Notes: generated by a model from the sequence alone, not told the origin. A stretch of DNA of 64,000 nucleotides from Prosopocoilus inquinatus (GCA_036172665.1 CM069870.1:64666212-64730211); one strand, 5' to 3'; shown: positions 10,431 through 21,187, counted from the stretch's first letter. Program-made: numbers and translations.

Positions 10431-11750
10431 AAGTTAGCAAGCGAAGGGTTCATACCTCGAATAATATAAAGTACATTTTGTAGAAGTGTTATTTGATAGA
10501 CAAGTGTTGCAGCTCATTACTCTTGTGTTTTTAATTGTGCAAAGCGACAGCTTGTAATTAAAGTGATTTGAAATTTAACGACTATAATTTGTGAACCCTC
10601 AAATTCGTAACATTATATATTTTTTTTGATTAGTAAAATAAATTCATTCTCATCAAACAAGTAAACCTTTTCACACTTAATAAATATCGTACATAACTTA
10701 ATTTTAGGCACTTAAATCACTTAATTAATGTATTTAGACGTTCAATATTTCTATTTTTTCTAAAATTGTTCAATATTTCGTTTCAACAGATATGTGACAG
10801 CATGGATTACCGACTATTATCCATATGAATTCTTTCAGTGAATTACATATGTCTTCTGTTTTCAGTTTGTGTGTGTTGGTATAATATTGTCACAAGTTGG
10901 TCGCCTCCAGCATATTGAGTTGCATAGCTCAGTGTGGCAGCAACGAACAAAAATACATGTAAATTAATTAAATACGATTTCCAAATTTTCCGTAATGGTG
11001 ACAATATAACATACAGGGTGACTGTGATTGTTATGCCAAGTCTGAAACCTGTGATATTGTTATGGTTTTCTTTTAGGGGTTGACCGTAATAAGGGACGTA
11101 GTCAAAATAAGGAATACATTTGAGGAGCGTTCATGCAAATTCACTCACTCCACCATAACATACTAACCACGTCAGTTGTCAGATCTTATTCACAGCACAA
11201 ACCAAGACGGTGAAATATAATTAATATCAAGCATAACTAACACAATACATTAAACGCTGGCGCTGTTTCAACGACACGCTAGCCACTTTAATGCAATGAC
11301 TATTACACAGTCATGTCATTGTTCTGCCAGTCTCACCTAATAATTGATATAGTGTTAGTTTAATATAGGTTACATACTCAAACTAGTTTAAACCCCAACT
11401 GTTTCCTTGCTTTGCTTGCAGAAAGGGTTCGGTTTTATATGAACGCCCCACCACCACCAAATTCATAAAAGATAGAGTATTTTAGACCATGTATTCAGAA
11501 CTTTCCCAGGATTTTAAGAAAACTTTAGAAGACTCGAGGCGAGCTTAACCGCTTTTGGCGAAAGCTCTCTCGGTGCACTCGATTATATGCGTCATCATCG
11601 AAAATAAGCGATGAATCACTATAAACGATAAAGATTGAACCTCATATTGTGTGAGCCACAGAATTTTTTTTGAGTTGGCCATAAACGAGAGATATATACA
11701 TACATAGCAGTCATGCCTGACAATAATTATTTTTCATGGGTAGGTTGACA
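10431..11750. other. Putative leader and non-coding DNA
   Basis: AT-rich sequence with only short open frames. The first 200 bases could be the untranslated leader of the candidate promoter. No further element is recognised up to the pogo remnant. Confidence 0.4.
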
Positions 11751-12264
11751 GTTTAGTGGAACCTCTTTCATCCGAACACACTTTACTTCGAACGTCCAGT
11801 AATCCGAACTCCGAAATCAGGACCTGAATCCGAAAGCTACCTCGATAATCCGAACGTTCCTGATAGAGACTTGTTTAGCGTTTTGTCTCTTTTTTTCCTT
11901 TCGTATTTAGACGTCAAAAAGTAAACATTTCACATTTCAAAATTGAAAGGAAAAATTAAGATTTTGAAAAAAAAATATAGAAGTTGGTGCAAGTTACTTG
12001 AATATTGGTTCAGAATATGAAGTGAGTAAAGCAACAATGTCTGATATTAAAAAAAATAATAAACAAAAAATATTATGAAATACGTAACAACGGACAAAGG
12101 CCTTAGATTCAGAAAAACTTTAAAAATTACGGCAAATCCTGAGGTAAAAAAATGTTTATGTATATCATTGCTGCAAATTCAACAGTTCATTTAGGTTTAT
12201 CCAATAATGCGAACAATTCACTAATTCGAACCGCTCTTTATATTTAATTGTTCGGATTAAAGAG

Positions 12265-12493
12265 AAAGAAATTGGATTTAACCTCCTAACCACAAAAAGT
12301 TTGTTTAAAAGCTATATACGTATTTCGGCAGCTATGCTACCATCTTCAGTAGATACCTTCTTCATGATCACAAGAGAAGTCACTTCTCTTGCTGCCGAAA
12401 TACGTATCTAGTTTTTAAACAACCTTTTTGTGGTTAGGAGGTTAAATTCAATTTCTTTGTACTACAAACCACAGTCTCCAATACATTTTAATA
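12265..12493 (-). mobile_element. Penelope-like insert with 12-bp target duplication
   Basis: A 229-bp insert splits the right inverted repeat of the pogo remnant. Perfect direct repeats CGGATTAAAGAG flank it at 12253-12264 and 12494-12505. Its two halves form an inverted repeat (12265-12320 against 12410-12458) with CCTCCTAACCACAAAAAG in the arms. The TATTTCGGCAGC...ATCTTCAG pattern on the plus strand is typical of the termini of Penelope-like elements. Confidence 0.72.
12315..12349 (-). ncRNA. Hammerhead-like core, weak
   Basis: On the minus strand CTGAAGA (12343-12349) is followed by an imperfect stem II (GGTAGC/GCTGCC with one unpaired base), then GAA and the palindrome ATACGTAT. This matches the hammerhead order CUGANGA, stem II, GAA, stem III, UH, but stem I pairing is not evident. 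It may be a decayed or structurally unusual ribozyme. Confidence 0.4.
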
Positions 12494-12519
12494 CGGATTA
12501 AAGAGGTTCCAAGAGGTTA

Positions 12520-13400
12520 AGAGTATCTGCGAATCAGTGATTTATATCACAGCCAACTAAGAAAAAAGATTCTGTGGCTCATACGATATATCCTTCACGA
12601 AAAGTTAAGCCTTCAATAGGTCAGTGATTTTCAAACAATTGCGGAGAAATTTAGAACTGCGATTTTTTTAAAAACTAAAAACTTTTTGTTAAGGATATAC
12701 AAGTTCAATCGTTTCCTTATATTACAGATTTTGAACTTTTGAGCTGTTTGTTTTGCTAAGTTAGTAATTTATCGCTGAGCTTAAGACTTAAACAAAACAT
12801 AACCTCGCTGCGTAGTCGCTTCCATTTACTTTCACTTATAAATTAAGAAATTACAAATGTTACATTCCAGACAAAAATCGGTAGAAATTAGATTTGTACT
12901 TCGAACTAATCACACGGATAGCCTTTCGGGGGTACAGTTGAAACATTGTAGGTTACTATACTATAGTGCGTTTCAACCTTAGTACGCAGTATGAGTATAT
13001 GCCTTTCTTTCTATCTTTCATAGTTTTTCAATAAAGCCATCTTTATCTCTCCAAATTCTCCATAAGGCGTGTACTGCTTTCGCACTAATAAAGCTAATCA
13101 TAATTGTGTTTCAATTTAATCTCGGCTGTGAAATCTCAACAACACGACGCTACAGAAAATAGTATATTTAGAATGTTGGTTGAGCGTTACTTATTCACTC
13201 GCTTCCATGATGTAAAATTTCTCCTTCCCCTGAAGGCAACTTGTATAACATGATACCTTCCTGGAATAATTTTATTCGGGAAAATATGTCTGTAGAACTA
13301 CAACGAAGAGCCGTGTTGCATGGAATTTATCGCTCATGCAGTCAAGGCGCACTTTTTTTTACAAGGGCAGTTAAAAAGAACGAGACGGATGGAGTTGCCA
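12520..13400. other. Non-coding DNA, no gene seen
   Basis: Unique AT-rich sequence leading into the tRNA array; no exon or repeat recognised. The last 80 bases already resemble the spacer of the tRNA units. Confidence 0.45.
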
Positions 13401-13412
13401 CAATGGAAAAAG

Positions 13413-13485
13413 TGGTTCTGCCCGGGATCGAACCGGGGACCTTCTGCGTGTGAAGCAGACGTGATAACCGCTACACTACAGAACC
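13413..13485 (-). tRNA. tRNA-Val (CAC), copy 1
   Basis: 73-nt cloverleaf: acceptor GGTTCTG/CAGAACC, anticodon stem TCTGC/GCAGA, loop TTCACAC giving anticodon CAC, T-arm CCCGG TTCGATC CCGGG, discriminator A. Internal promoter boxes A and B are intact. It has a CTTTTT terminator and looks functional. Confidence 0.93.
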
Positions 13486-13586
13486 GTGTTGCATTCAGTT
13501 TGAACCGCGCATGCAACCACGGCGCATTTTTTACAAGGGTAATTAAAAAGAAAGAGATGGATGGAAGTTATCACAACGGCTAAAAG

Positions 13587-13659
13587 TGGTTCTGCCCGGG
13601 ATCGAACCGGGGACCTTCTGCGTGTAAAGCAGACGTGATAACCGCTACACTACAGAACC
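13587..13659 (-). tRNA. tRNA-Val (TAC), copy 2
   Basis: Identical to copy 1 except for the anticodon loop, TTTACAC, giving anticodon TAC. All stems pair. A four-T terminator follows. Confidence 0.92.
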
Positions 13660-13760
13660 GTGTTGCATTCAATTTGAACCGCTTATACAACCACGGCGCA
13701 TTTTTTACGAGGGTAATTAAAAAGAAAGAGATGGACGGTAGTTACCACAATGGAAAAAAG

Positions 13761-13833
13761 TGGTTCTGCCCGGGATCGAACCGGGGACCTTCTGCGTGTA
13801 AAGCAGACGTGATAACCGCTACACTACAGAACC
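13761..13833 (-). tRNA. tRNA-Val (TAC), copy 3
   Basis: Same mature sequence as copy 2, all stems intact, longer T-run terminator (CTTTTTTCC). Confidence 0.92.
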
Positions 13834-13933
13834 GCGTTGCATTCAATTTGAATCGCGCATGCAACCACGGCCCATTTTTACAAGGGTAATTAAAAAGAAA
13901 GAGATGGATGGAAGTTATCACAACGGCTAAAAG

Positions 13934-14006
13934 TGGTTCTGCCCGGGATCGAACCGGGGACCTTCTGCGTGTAAAGCAGACGTGATAACCGCTACACTAC
14001 AGAACC
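13934..14006 (-). tRNA. tRNA-Val (TAC), copy 4
   Basis: Mature sequence and spacer match copy 2, consistent with duplication of the copy 2-3 dimer. Confidence 0.92.
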
Positions 14007-14107
14007 GTGTTGCATTCAATTTGAACCGCTTATACAACCACGGCGCATTTTTTACGAGGGTAATTAAAAAGAAAGAGATGGACGGTAGTTACCACAATGG
14101 AAAAAAG

Positions 14108-14180
14108 TGGTTCTGCCCGGGATCGAACCGGGGACCTTCTGCGTGTAAAGCAGACGTGATAACCGCTACACTACAGAACC
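14108..14180 (-). tRNA. tRNA-Val (TAC), copy 5
   Basis: Mature sequence and spacer match copy 3; second half of the duplicated dimer. Confidence 0.92.
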
Positions 14181-14280
14181 GCGTTGCATTCAATTTGAAT
14201 CGCGCATGCAACCACGGCCCATTTTTACGAGGGTAATTAAAAAGAAAGATATGGATGGAAGTTATCACAATGGATAAAAG

Positions 14281-14353
14281 TGGTTCTGCCCGGGATCGAA
14301 CCGGGGACCTTCTGCGTGTGAAGCAGACGTGATAACCGCTACACTACAGAACT
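14281..14353 (-). tRNA. tRNA-Val (CAC), copy 6, acceptor mismatch
   Basis: Anticodon CAC. The first base is A instead of G, giving an A-C mismatch at the top of the acceptor stem; otherwise intact. Function is uncertain. Confidence 0.8.
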
Positions 14354-14453
14354 GCGTTGCATTCAATTTGAATCGCGCATGCAACCACAGCCCATTTTTA
14401 CGAGGGTAATTAAAAAGAAAGAGATGGATGGAAGTTATCACAACGGCTAAAAG

Positions 14454-14526
14454 TAGTTCTGCCCGGGATCAAACCGGGGACCTTCTGCGTGTGAAGCAGA
14501 CGTGATAACCGCTACACTACAGAACC
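14454..14526 (-). tRNA. tRNA-Val (CAC), copy 7, probable pseudogene
   Basis: Anticodon CAC. The T-loop reads TTTGATC, losing the invariant C56 needed for B-box recognition and tertiary folding, and the acceptor has G1-U72. Likely decaying. Confidence 0.7.
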
Positions 14527-14626
14527 GCGTTGCATTCAATTTGAATCGCGCATGCAACCACGGCCCATTTTTACGAGGGTAATTAAAAAGAAAGAGATGG
14601 ATGGAAGTTATCACAACGGCTAAAAG

Positions 14627-14699
14627 TAGTTCTGCCCGGGATCAAACCGGGGACCTTCTGCGTGTAAAGCAGACGTGATAACCGCTACACTACAGAATC
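14627..14699 (-). tRNA. tRNA-Val (TAC), copy 8, probable pseudogene
   Basis: Anticodon TAC. It shares the C56-to-T change and position-72 change with copy 7 and also has G2 changed to A, so the acceptor stem is weakened. Confidence 0.68.
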
Positions 14700-14827
14700 G
14701 TGTTGCATACAATTTCAATGGCTTAAGCAATCACGGCAGTTTGAACCGCGCATGCAACCACGGCGCATTTTTTACGAGGGTACTTAAAAAGAAAGAGATG
14801 GATGGAAGTTATCACAATGGATAAAAG

Positions 14828-14900
14828 TGGTTCTGCCCGGGATCGAACCGGGGACCTTCTGCGTGTAAAGCAGACGTAATAACCGCTACACTACAGAACC
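14828..14900 (-). tRNA. tRNA-Val (TAC), copy 9
   Basis: Anticodon TAC, acceptor, anticodon and T stems intact. One D-stem base is changed (TTAC instead of TCAC), still pairing as G-U. Possibly functional. Confidence 0.82.
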
Positions 14901-15001
14901 GTGTTGCATTCAATTTGAACCGCTCATGCAACCACGGCGCATTTTTTATAGGAGTAATTAAAAAGAAAGAGATGGATGGAAGTTATCACAATTGATAAAA
15001 G

Positions 15002-15074
15002 TCGTTCTGCCTGGGATCGAACCGGGGACCTTCTGTGTGTAAAACAAACGTTATAACCGCTACACTACAGAACC
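15002..15074 (-). pseudogene. Degenerate tRNA-Val copy 10
   Basis: The acceptor 3' strand, anticodon stem (TTTGT/ACAGA) and T-stem all carry changes; position 72 no longer pairs. The anticodon loop still reads TTTACAC. Confidence 0.75.
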
Positions 15075-15205
15075 GCGTTGCATTCAATTTGAATCACGCA
15101 TGCCACCACGGCGCATTTTTTACGAGAGCAATTAAAAAGAAAGAGATGGATGGAAGTTATCACAATGGCTAAAAGTGGTTCTGAATGAAAGTCTGCATCA
15201 TGGAA

Positions 15206-15253
15206 GAAAGTGGTTCTGCCCCGGACAAAACCCGGGATCTTCTGTGTGCTGTT
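15206..15253 (-). pseudogene. tRNA-Val fragment at array edge
   Basis: A plus-strand stretch beginning TGGTTCTGCCCCGGAC keeps the acceptor and T-arm region with several changes, and the rest of the tRNA is lost. It marks the decayed end of the array. Confidence 0.5.
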
Positions 15254-16950
15254 ACAGTTTGCTTTTCTGTTCATTTCCAGGCACCCTACATCGGACGAGG
15301 TTCTCTACTGCATCATATTGTGCACCACCAAATCGAGTCAGCTGTCGATGACGCCTGCGCCTGCGTTCTTTGCTCCAGCAGTAAAAATTCTTTTTGCGAG
15401 ACGTTTGCTTTATTTCTTTTATTCGCTAAAGAACAATCTTTGTCGTTAGAAAAGGAAGTTTAGAAAATAATTTCTTTTCTCCTAACAGCACCCACAGTGA
15501 CTACATTCGGTTTTATGAATCATATTAAGTCGTTTTTTTAAAGATTTTTAGATTTACGGAAAATAAACTGACTGAAACCAAGTCCAACCACTATTCCTCG
15601 AGACAATCAGTTCAAGAAATATTTTTCCATTCTTTTTACAGGATTACTTTCTATTAAAATCAAAATATTCCTAAAGTTACTTAATGTTAATGTTTTTTTT
15701 TTAAACACAATTTAACTAGTACAACTTACTTTGTCACAATAAAGATCCCGTGACATGAAATGGCATTTATTCTTTAACTTGTAATACTTGTCATTGCACC
15801 TGTTGTTACAGTTTCAAATCCTTTTATTATTTTGGGACGCCCTGTATAGTAAAATTTACCGGAGTCGAATCTTTTTTTTTATCGACGGGTTATTTTATCA
15901 CTCCGGAAAAGGGTGTGTCGCTGCGCTCTTGCCGAGCAAAACGTGTTGTCGCCTCGGGCTTGGGAAAGCAGTTAATTAACCTGTTAATTGCCCGGTTCTT
16001 TTTTTGGAATAGTTTTTGTATAGGTTTCCGACAAATATACTTCGAGACAGAAATACACAGGTTTGGTTTTTGGTATAATCTAAAGGAAGTTGATGGCTTT
16101 TTAAATTATTCCGGATTAGTGCCAGTCAAACTGGAATAATTTTTTGCCCTATGCTTCGAGCGTGTTGCGACTTTTATTGTGCGCCTTGCAATCGCTTTCA
16201 TGGCTCTGGGTATTTAATTTTGATTCGACGGGGCTTATGTCACATTTCAGCTTCTCGATTTCTTATTTTTTGGTTCTCTTTTCTTCGCTCTCCGAACTGT
16301 CTGTCTGGCAATAGATTCATTCTTCATTTGAAGATCGAGTAAGACTCTTGTGTTCGTATTTGGTGTCCCGTTTTAGTGTTCAAAAGCATTTCCCTCAGGG
16401 AGTTGAAATGAAAGTCACCGCTTAGATCTGGGTTTGAAAGTTCGCTCTGATTAAAGTCGTGTTCACACGCGCTTCTGTCAGCTTGGCGGAACCGGAACAT
16501 CCAAGTGAGTTTGAATTGTCTTTTTCCAGCAAGATTCGTGCTCTACGTTTTATCTTTATTTCCTCCCTTTGGACTAAATTGGAGGGGCTGAATATGCACG
16601 CTCTCGCCAAGAATTTTTCCCTGTCCCTTTCGACTTGTACAGTTACGAGAGGGGAAGCGAAGACCATTTTGCGTCTCGACTTTTTGGCCGACGTTGGACG
16701 TCGGGATTCGCGCACGCAGACGTGACGTCAATCCTGCCAAAGGTCGGACTTTCTTTCCCTGTTATTCCTCGTAACAGTTGATATCCTTTGAAAATTGATG
16801 CGTTTGATATTAAATACGTCCTAATCCCTTCAGGACTCTCTGCCATACTTTCCCTTCCCTTTACTTTAATTAAGTGTAGCATTGTCTTTCGGATCCACAC
16901 AGTGTAATTTGAGGCCTTCCGTCTCCTTTTTTTTGTGCGTCGTTCGGACG
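15254..16950. other. Unassigned sequence, no clear gene
   Basis: One plus-strand frame (about 15290-15460) follows a good acceptor (CTGTTCATTTCCAG at 15277-15290), but I recognise no domain and the downstream donor is weak. The remainder is T-rich on the plus strand with no supported coding region. Confidence 0.35.
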
Positions 16951-16959
16951 CGAACTAAG

Positions 16960-17225
16960 ATGTTTCGCCTTTTCTTTGCCCTTTTTTTTTGACAATATAT
17001 TGGTTGTGTTTATTTGTTGAATAAACTGGTTTGCGAAACTTTGGACGTATGGCGTTTTCCTTAGTTCTTCGCGCGTTACCAAAAGAATTTAGTGGCGTCC
17101 TTTTGGCTTAGTTTTCGCGTTGGTTTGATAAGAATCCCGACCCGTTCCATTGCAGCTGCTGACAACACCGAAGCCCTTCGTCGCGGTGTAAACCTTTGCT
17201 AATTCCTCGTGCAGGTAGGTAGCAT
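16960..17225 (+). mobile_element. LTR-like end and leader remnant A
   Basis: An AATAAA-type signal (TTGAATAAACTGG) is followed by a sequence ending AATTTAGTGGCGTCC, which has the layout of an LTR end with a TGG-type primer-binding site. A leader follows and ends in GTGCAGGTAGGTAGC. The same order recurs at 18530-18775. No gag or pol is seen, so these are solo fragments; the assignment rests on layout. Confidence 0.42.
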
Positions 17226-18529
17226 TATGTTGGCCAAAGTGGTCGTTCTCTGAAGATTCGAGTTAATGAGCATTACGTTTGACAAATGTAGAATTGGTTT
17301 TCCTAAACGTAATGCTTCACAATCTTCCAAAAGGGAAAACCCTTAATATTGCCGAGCAACTGGAATTTCTTTTACACCTGGTTTTTCTTCTTAACGATCA
17401 ATCACGTATTAGTACGGATAATTTTTCCCAATCTATTCATTGGCAGCATTACAGAGTTAACCCCCACCCCCCCTTCCACCCACCTGTTATTCGGTTGATT
17501 TTTGTTCTACGTTTTGTTCGCCTTCTGCTAATGGCGTCCCCTTTGCCTATTGTAAGTAATTTTATTATTTAAGATTGTATTTTGTGCTCGTAATTTGTTG
17601 TACTTTTTAGTTACGAACTTGACCTTGACAATATGTTTTAACGACGAAACTGAGGTCGCTGTTGCTTTTTGGAAATCAATATTTGTACTGAGACTTCGCC
17701 TTCTCTTATTCCAAAGGAAATTTATGATATATCAGAACGTCTTGTAATTTAACTCAATTTAAATCAAGTAATACAGGTCCGGACAGGTTTAAAATTAAGG
17801 CGCTGGCGATATTTTGGGAGCTTTTATTATACTTTTTTGAACTTTAAATAGGTTTTAAACAGGTTCTGAATAAATTATAATGAACTCTATCCTTTGTTTT
17901 CATTGGGTTTTCCTTATGTCCTGTCATTAGTCAATGGTGAATCTTGTACCCATTCTTGTTCTGGCTTAGCGGGGATGGTTTCGTATTCTTTCCAATCGCC
18001 TCAAACAAGAGAGTACTGCGAGAGTATAGCGATTATTAATGTGTGAATTTACTTACGCCTGCCGTCTCTAATTTTTCACTGGGAGAATAAGTCGTTTTAT
18101 TCAGCGTTTCTCCCAGCTTGAGTGCGGTTCAATCCAGGTAAGAAGTTTGACCATTGTTTGATTTTTCGTGTCTTTACGCACTTATTTTCCTCTATTATTA
18201 TAGGCTTTGGCCCTTGGATTATTTGGCATTAGGCTGTTTTTGGGTGCTGCGTTATTTGACCCCAGGTGTGTTGCTCCTTGAATCTTTTGCGTGCCTCTTC
18301 CGAGCTAGTTTGGAGTTTTGTCTACCGCCTTGAACCCGAACGTAGCCTAAAATTTGTCCTTGGGACGAATCACCAGCCTTCGACGTGCCCTTTCGTTTCG
18401 ACGCACGCCTACCATTTTTTTTTTAAGTTATAATGATAGTTTAGCTCTTATTGAGCGTTTTGATTTAGTTTAGATTTGCGATATGCGGATCAATTTCGAC
18501 TATTGTTGACCAAGTATTGTTTTTATCGA
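17226..18529. other. T-rich unassigned sequence
   Basis: No coding region supported. A C-rich run (ACCCCCACCCCCCCTTCCACC) near 17460 resembles the start of the retroelement leader seen at 18680, so it may be another fragment of that family. Confidence 0.35.
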
Positions 18530-18775
18530 TACCAGATATTCTATAACGATAGTGTGTGTTTTGCAAATAAATAACTCTGTGTGTAAACTCGGACACTGCG
18601 TTTTCTTAATTTTCCCACGGTTAATAAAAAAATTAAGTGGTGCCCTAGTTATTTCCCTTTCGCATTGGTTTTATCTTTACCCACCCCCGTCCCAACTGAT
18701 GAGCTGGCGATACCGGAGTCAACCGTAATCGCTACTAAATCTTGTTGCTGCACCAGGTAGGTAGCAGTGAGAGTG
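18530..18775 (+). mobile_element. LTR-like end and leader remnant B
   Basis: AAATAAATAACTCTGTG, then AAAATTAAGTGGTGCCC, then a leader with ACCCACCCCCGTCCC and CACCAGGTAGGTAGC. It parallels remnant A and the leader fragments at 28490-28610 and 28670-28752. Confidence 0.42.
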
Positions 18776-19136
18776 ACGTACGATCTTGAGAGCAGTTATT
18801 TTTTGCATCCGAGTTGGATAATTGGAGTGGTTACGATTGTATTGAATTGAATAGTAATTTAGGACTTTTGATTTAAACTTATTTCAAAATCAAGTTTTCC
18901 TCTAGCGGTATTCCAAACCAGAATAAAGCAATTCGAAACAAGTGAATTTAAATCAGCGCTGTAAATCTCCCGGTTTCCTTTAACATGCTGCCGCTATTAG
19001 TTAAGATAGGAGGTCCACAACTGGGCCATTATCATTTCCCAGCAGTAAATTTCGAATTTACTTTGCGCACCGGAACTTATCGTTGACGTAATACACGTAA
19101 CAAGAAATTATTGTTGTGCGAGAAAAGGGTACTTAC

Positions 19137-19347
19137 CTATAACGGTGAGGTGTATAAAGTGGCTAAGATGTGGGGTGGAAGACACCTGGCATTCATAGAC
19201 TCCGGAATCCCTGTGCTGGGGGTACTTGATCTGCAGGGTCCAGTCTTCAGAGTGAGGCTGGTGGATCGCGCGGAACCTCTGGTCGCTGGTGTAGGTGTAG
19301 TGACCGACGGTGAGCAGGTGGACGTCCCGATGTCTTACCCAGGACAC
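19137..19347 (-). CDS. dpr9: DPR-family immunoglobulin exon (dpr9-like)
   Basis: A single internal exon of 211 nt. The acceptor is CTCTACAG just above 19347, and the donor GTAAGT starts below 19137. It opens in phase 0 with VSWVRHRDVHLLTVG and encodes most of an Ig V-type domain: the tryptophan of strand C, YTYTSDQRF, the EDWTLQI strand, and the DSGVYECQVS motif with the conserved Tyr-x-Cys of strand F, ending HFIHLTVIG. This wording is characteristic of the insect Defective proboscis extension response (DPR) proteins, cell-surface receptors that bind DIP partners during synaptic wiring. Within the family it reads closest to dpr9 from memory; the paralogue call is less sure than the family. 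No other dpr exon is recognisable here, so the flanking DNA is probably intron. Confidence 0.88.
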
Positions 19348-19567
19348 CTGTAGAGATATCTGAAAGGTATTTAGGAGTCACGGAGATTTAATTAAGGCTA
19401 CGACAGAATTGACAGTATACTGTTAGTTTAATCTTTTTTTTTACGAGAGGGGGGAAAGATGTGACAAGAAAGATTGTTAAAGAAATTATTAACTTCACTT
19501 ATCAAACCAAGATCAAATAAACATGCAGGTACATCATTATTTATTATTACTTATAAGTATACAGATA

Positions 19568-19680
19568 AAACCACTCCAAGTAGGCACAGAATTTAAGTCG
19601 GCCTGCATCGGCACTGCATACACCTGCACGCTATAAGGCTGCCTCGGGATCGCTCGGATGTGCCTACTTTATGTGGTGGA
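19568..19680. repeat. Foldback, AGTAGGCACA arms
   Basis: AGTAGGCACA near 19578 and TGTGCCTACT near 19660 form an inverted pair, extended imperfectly by CCACT/GTGG outside. It is probably a small MITE. Confidence 0.45.
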
Positions 19681-19696
19681 ATCGATATATGTACGT

Positions 19697-19883
19697 AGAC
19701 AGGAAGAGGTATTACTTGTCAAACAAAATTCTTAATCTCCTCGAAAGTATATGTATGCATAATTTGTGATTATTGTAATAAATTTAGACAAATAGACAGG
19801 AAGAGGTTTTACTTGTCAAACAAAATTCTTAATCTCCTCGAAAGTATAGGTATACATAATTTTTGATTATTGTAATAAATTTG
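19697..19883 (+). repeat. Two-copy tandem repeat, 97-bp period
   Basis: AGACAGGAAGAGGT at 19697 recurs at 19794, with more than 90 percent similarity along the unit (ACTTGTCAAACAAAATTC, CTCCTCGAAAGTAT, AATAAATTT). Confidence 0.8.
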
Positions 19884-21179
19884 GTAAATCCTATGAAAAT
19901 TCTAAGAAGTCCAAAATATACTTAACAAAATTAATTAAAATCGATAATTATAGGACATATTCAAGATGTCAAGATCTTAACGCAGAAGTCTGAGAATAAA
20001 CCAAAAACAAAAAATTACAATTGTGAACATACAAATAAATTCATTTCCAAGGGACGAGAGGACGAGAGAATAGACGATGCTCTGTACAATTAATAGACAT
20101 TTCTTAGTTTCTTCTGGTACTTTGATAAGCAATTAACATTTAACATTTTATATTACTGTAAGAAACCGAGATTCTGTACAAAATAATAGTTTATTTTTGA
20201 ATTTATTGTAACGTGGAAAAATGTTTCCATCTTGTTATCGTTTCAATGAGAAATTGAAAACGCCGAGCAATTTTTTTTCTCATTGATTGTGGTGAGGAGT
20301 CATTGTAATTCTCTTCCATTCTTTCCCATCTCGTATTTAGGTCCATCATTCTCCTATTCTTTACAGGATCAGTTTGCTTGATCCTCCCCTACCACCACGT
20401 TTTAGTCTTCCTCTCTTCATGCCTTTCCAATTTCAAGCGGTTTCCTGGTCATCCATTTTTGCGTTCGACGGATCCATTGATTGTGGTGAATCACGCCATC
20501 GACTTCTTTATCATTATTTTCCGTTCATTCCTACATCCTATTCGGTTCCTAATTCCTAATAATTCTTTATAGTATACTCGAACACTCCCTTGAGGACGTT
20601 GGACATCACCAAAGTCGCGCGCTGTCAAAATAAGTAACTGTCAAACTTAGAAGAGCGTAAGCAGTGTTTAGTGTACCAAGTTTCCGCAGTTCTGACATTC
20701 GGAATCCTTATCACGATTAGATCAATCACGAGAGGATTGTTCCAATCACGAAGAGGATTCCTAGTGTTGCATGCTGTGTGCCGAAGGTTTGTTTGTCTGA
20801 ATTGTCAGCCATGAACCTTAGAGGAAGAAATGTTCGTAGAACATTCACTTGTGGACGATAAATCTCGTAATTTAATTCCTTTCCCCTATTTCTGGAGTAA
20901 CCCTGCAGAGACAGTATTGTTTGTTATCACAGAATTTGAAACATAGAAATAATTCAAAGAAAGGGCTTAAAACTAAAATTTATTCAACAAGAACAAAAGA
21001 AGTTAAAAGTCAAAAAACTGAAATTAACGCGATTAAAATTAAATCCAGCCCACTTCAAGCCAACTCAATTTGAGTGTGTCCTTATCAAAGTAAAAATTAT
21101 TAAATACATTATAATATATTTATTAAAGTGCACTTAATATAAACAAAGAGGGCAGGCTTACCTCGCAAAAGTAAACTAA
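19884..21179. other. Non-coding DNA before the MULE
   Basis: No gene recognised. On the minus strand around 20560-20350 a short arginine-rich reading (MKRGRLKRGG) recalls the C-terminus of some LINE proteins, but too little remains to support a call. Confidence 0.35.
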
Positions 21180-21187
21180 ATGAAAGG

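Larger units (their letters stand above)
11755..12511 (+). mobile_element. pogo/Tigger-like DNA transposon remnant
   Basis: The ends carry inverted copies of GGAACCTCTTTMATCCG (left at 11758, right ending near 12510). The plus-strand interior at about 11945-12165, read across short gaps, encodes fragments of a pogo/CENP-B type helix-turn-helix: SYLNIGSEYEVSKATMSDIK and a later NPEVKKCL. A catalytic domain is missing, so this is an internally deleted copy. Its right end is split by the insert at 12265-12493. Confidence 0.68.
13330..15180 (-). repeat. Tandem array of about 174-bp tRNA-Val units
   Basis: Ten tRNA-Val copies start at 13413, 13587, 13761, 13934, 14108, 14281, 14454, 14627, 14828 and 15002. 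Intervals are 173-174 bp except one of 201 bp. The spacer (GTTGCATTCAATTTGAA, ACGAGGGTAATTAAAAAG, GAGATGGATGGAAGTTATC) repeats with each gene, so the array grew by unequal crossing-over. Units 2-3 and 4-5 are almost identical as a pair, showing duplication of a 347-bp dimer. Each gene is followed in its own sense by a run of four or five T, the expected RNA polymerase III terminator. Confidence 0.9.

Noticed and set aside
13241..14236. Open frames running through the tRNA array
   Set aside because: They translate tRNA genes and spacers in tandem; the repeated peptide only reflects the 174-bp unit.
19111..19353. Plus-strand frame across the dpr exon
   Set aside because: Exact antisense of the immunoglobulin exon, which has the splice sites and family motifs.
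20350..20560. Arginine-rich minus-strand reading as a LINE C-terminus
   Set aside because: Too short and frame-broken; no zinc knuckle or neighbouring reverse transcriptase.
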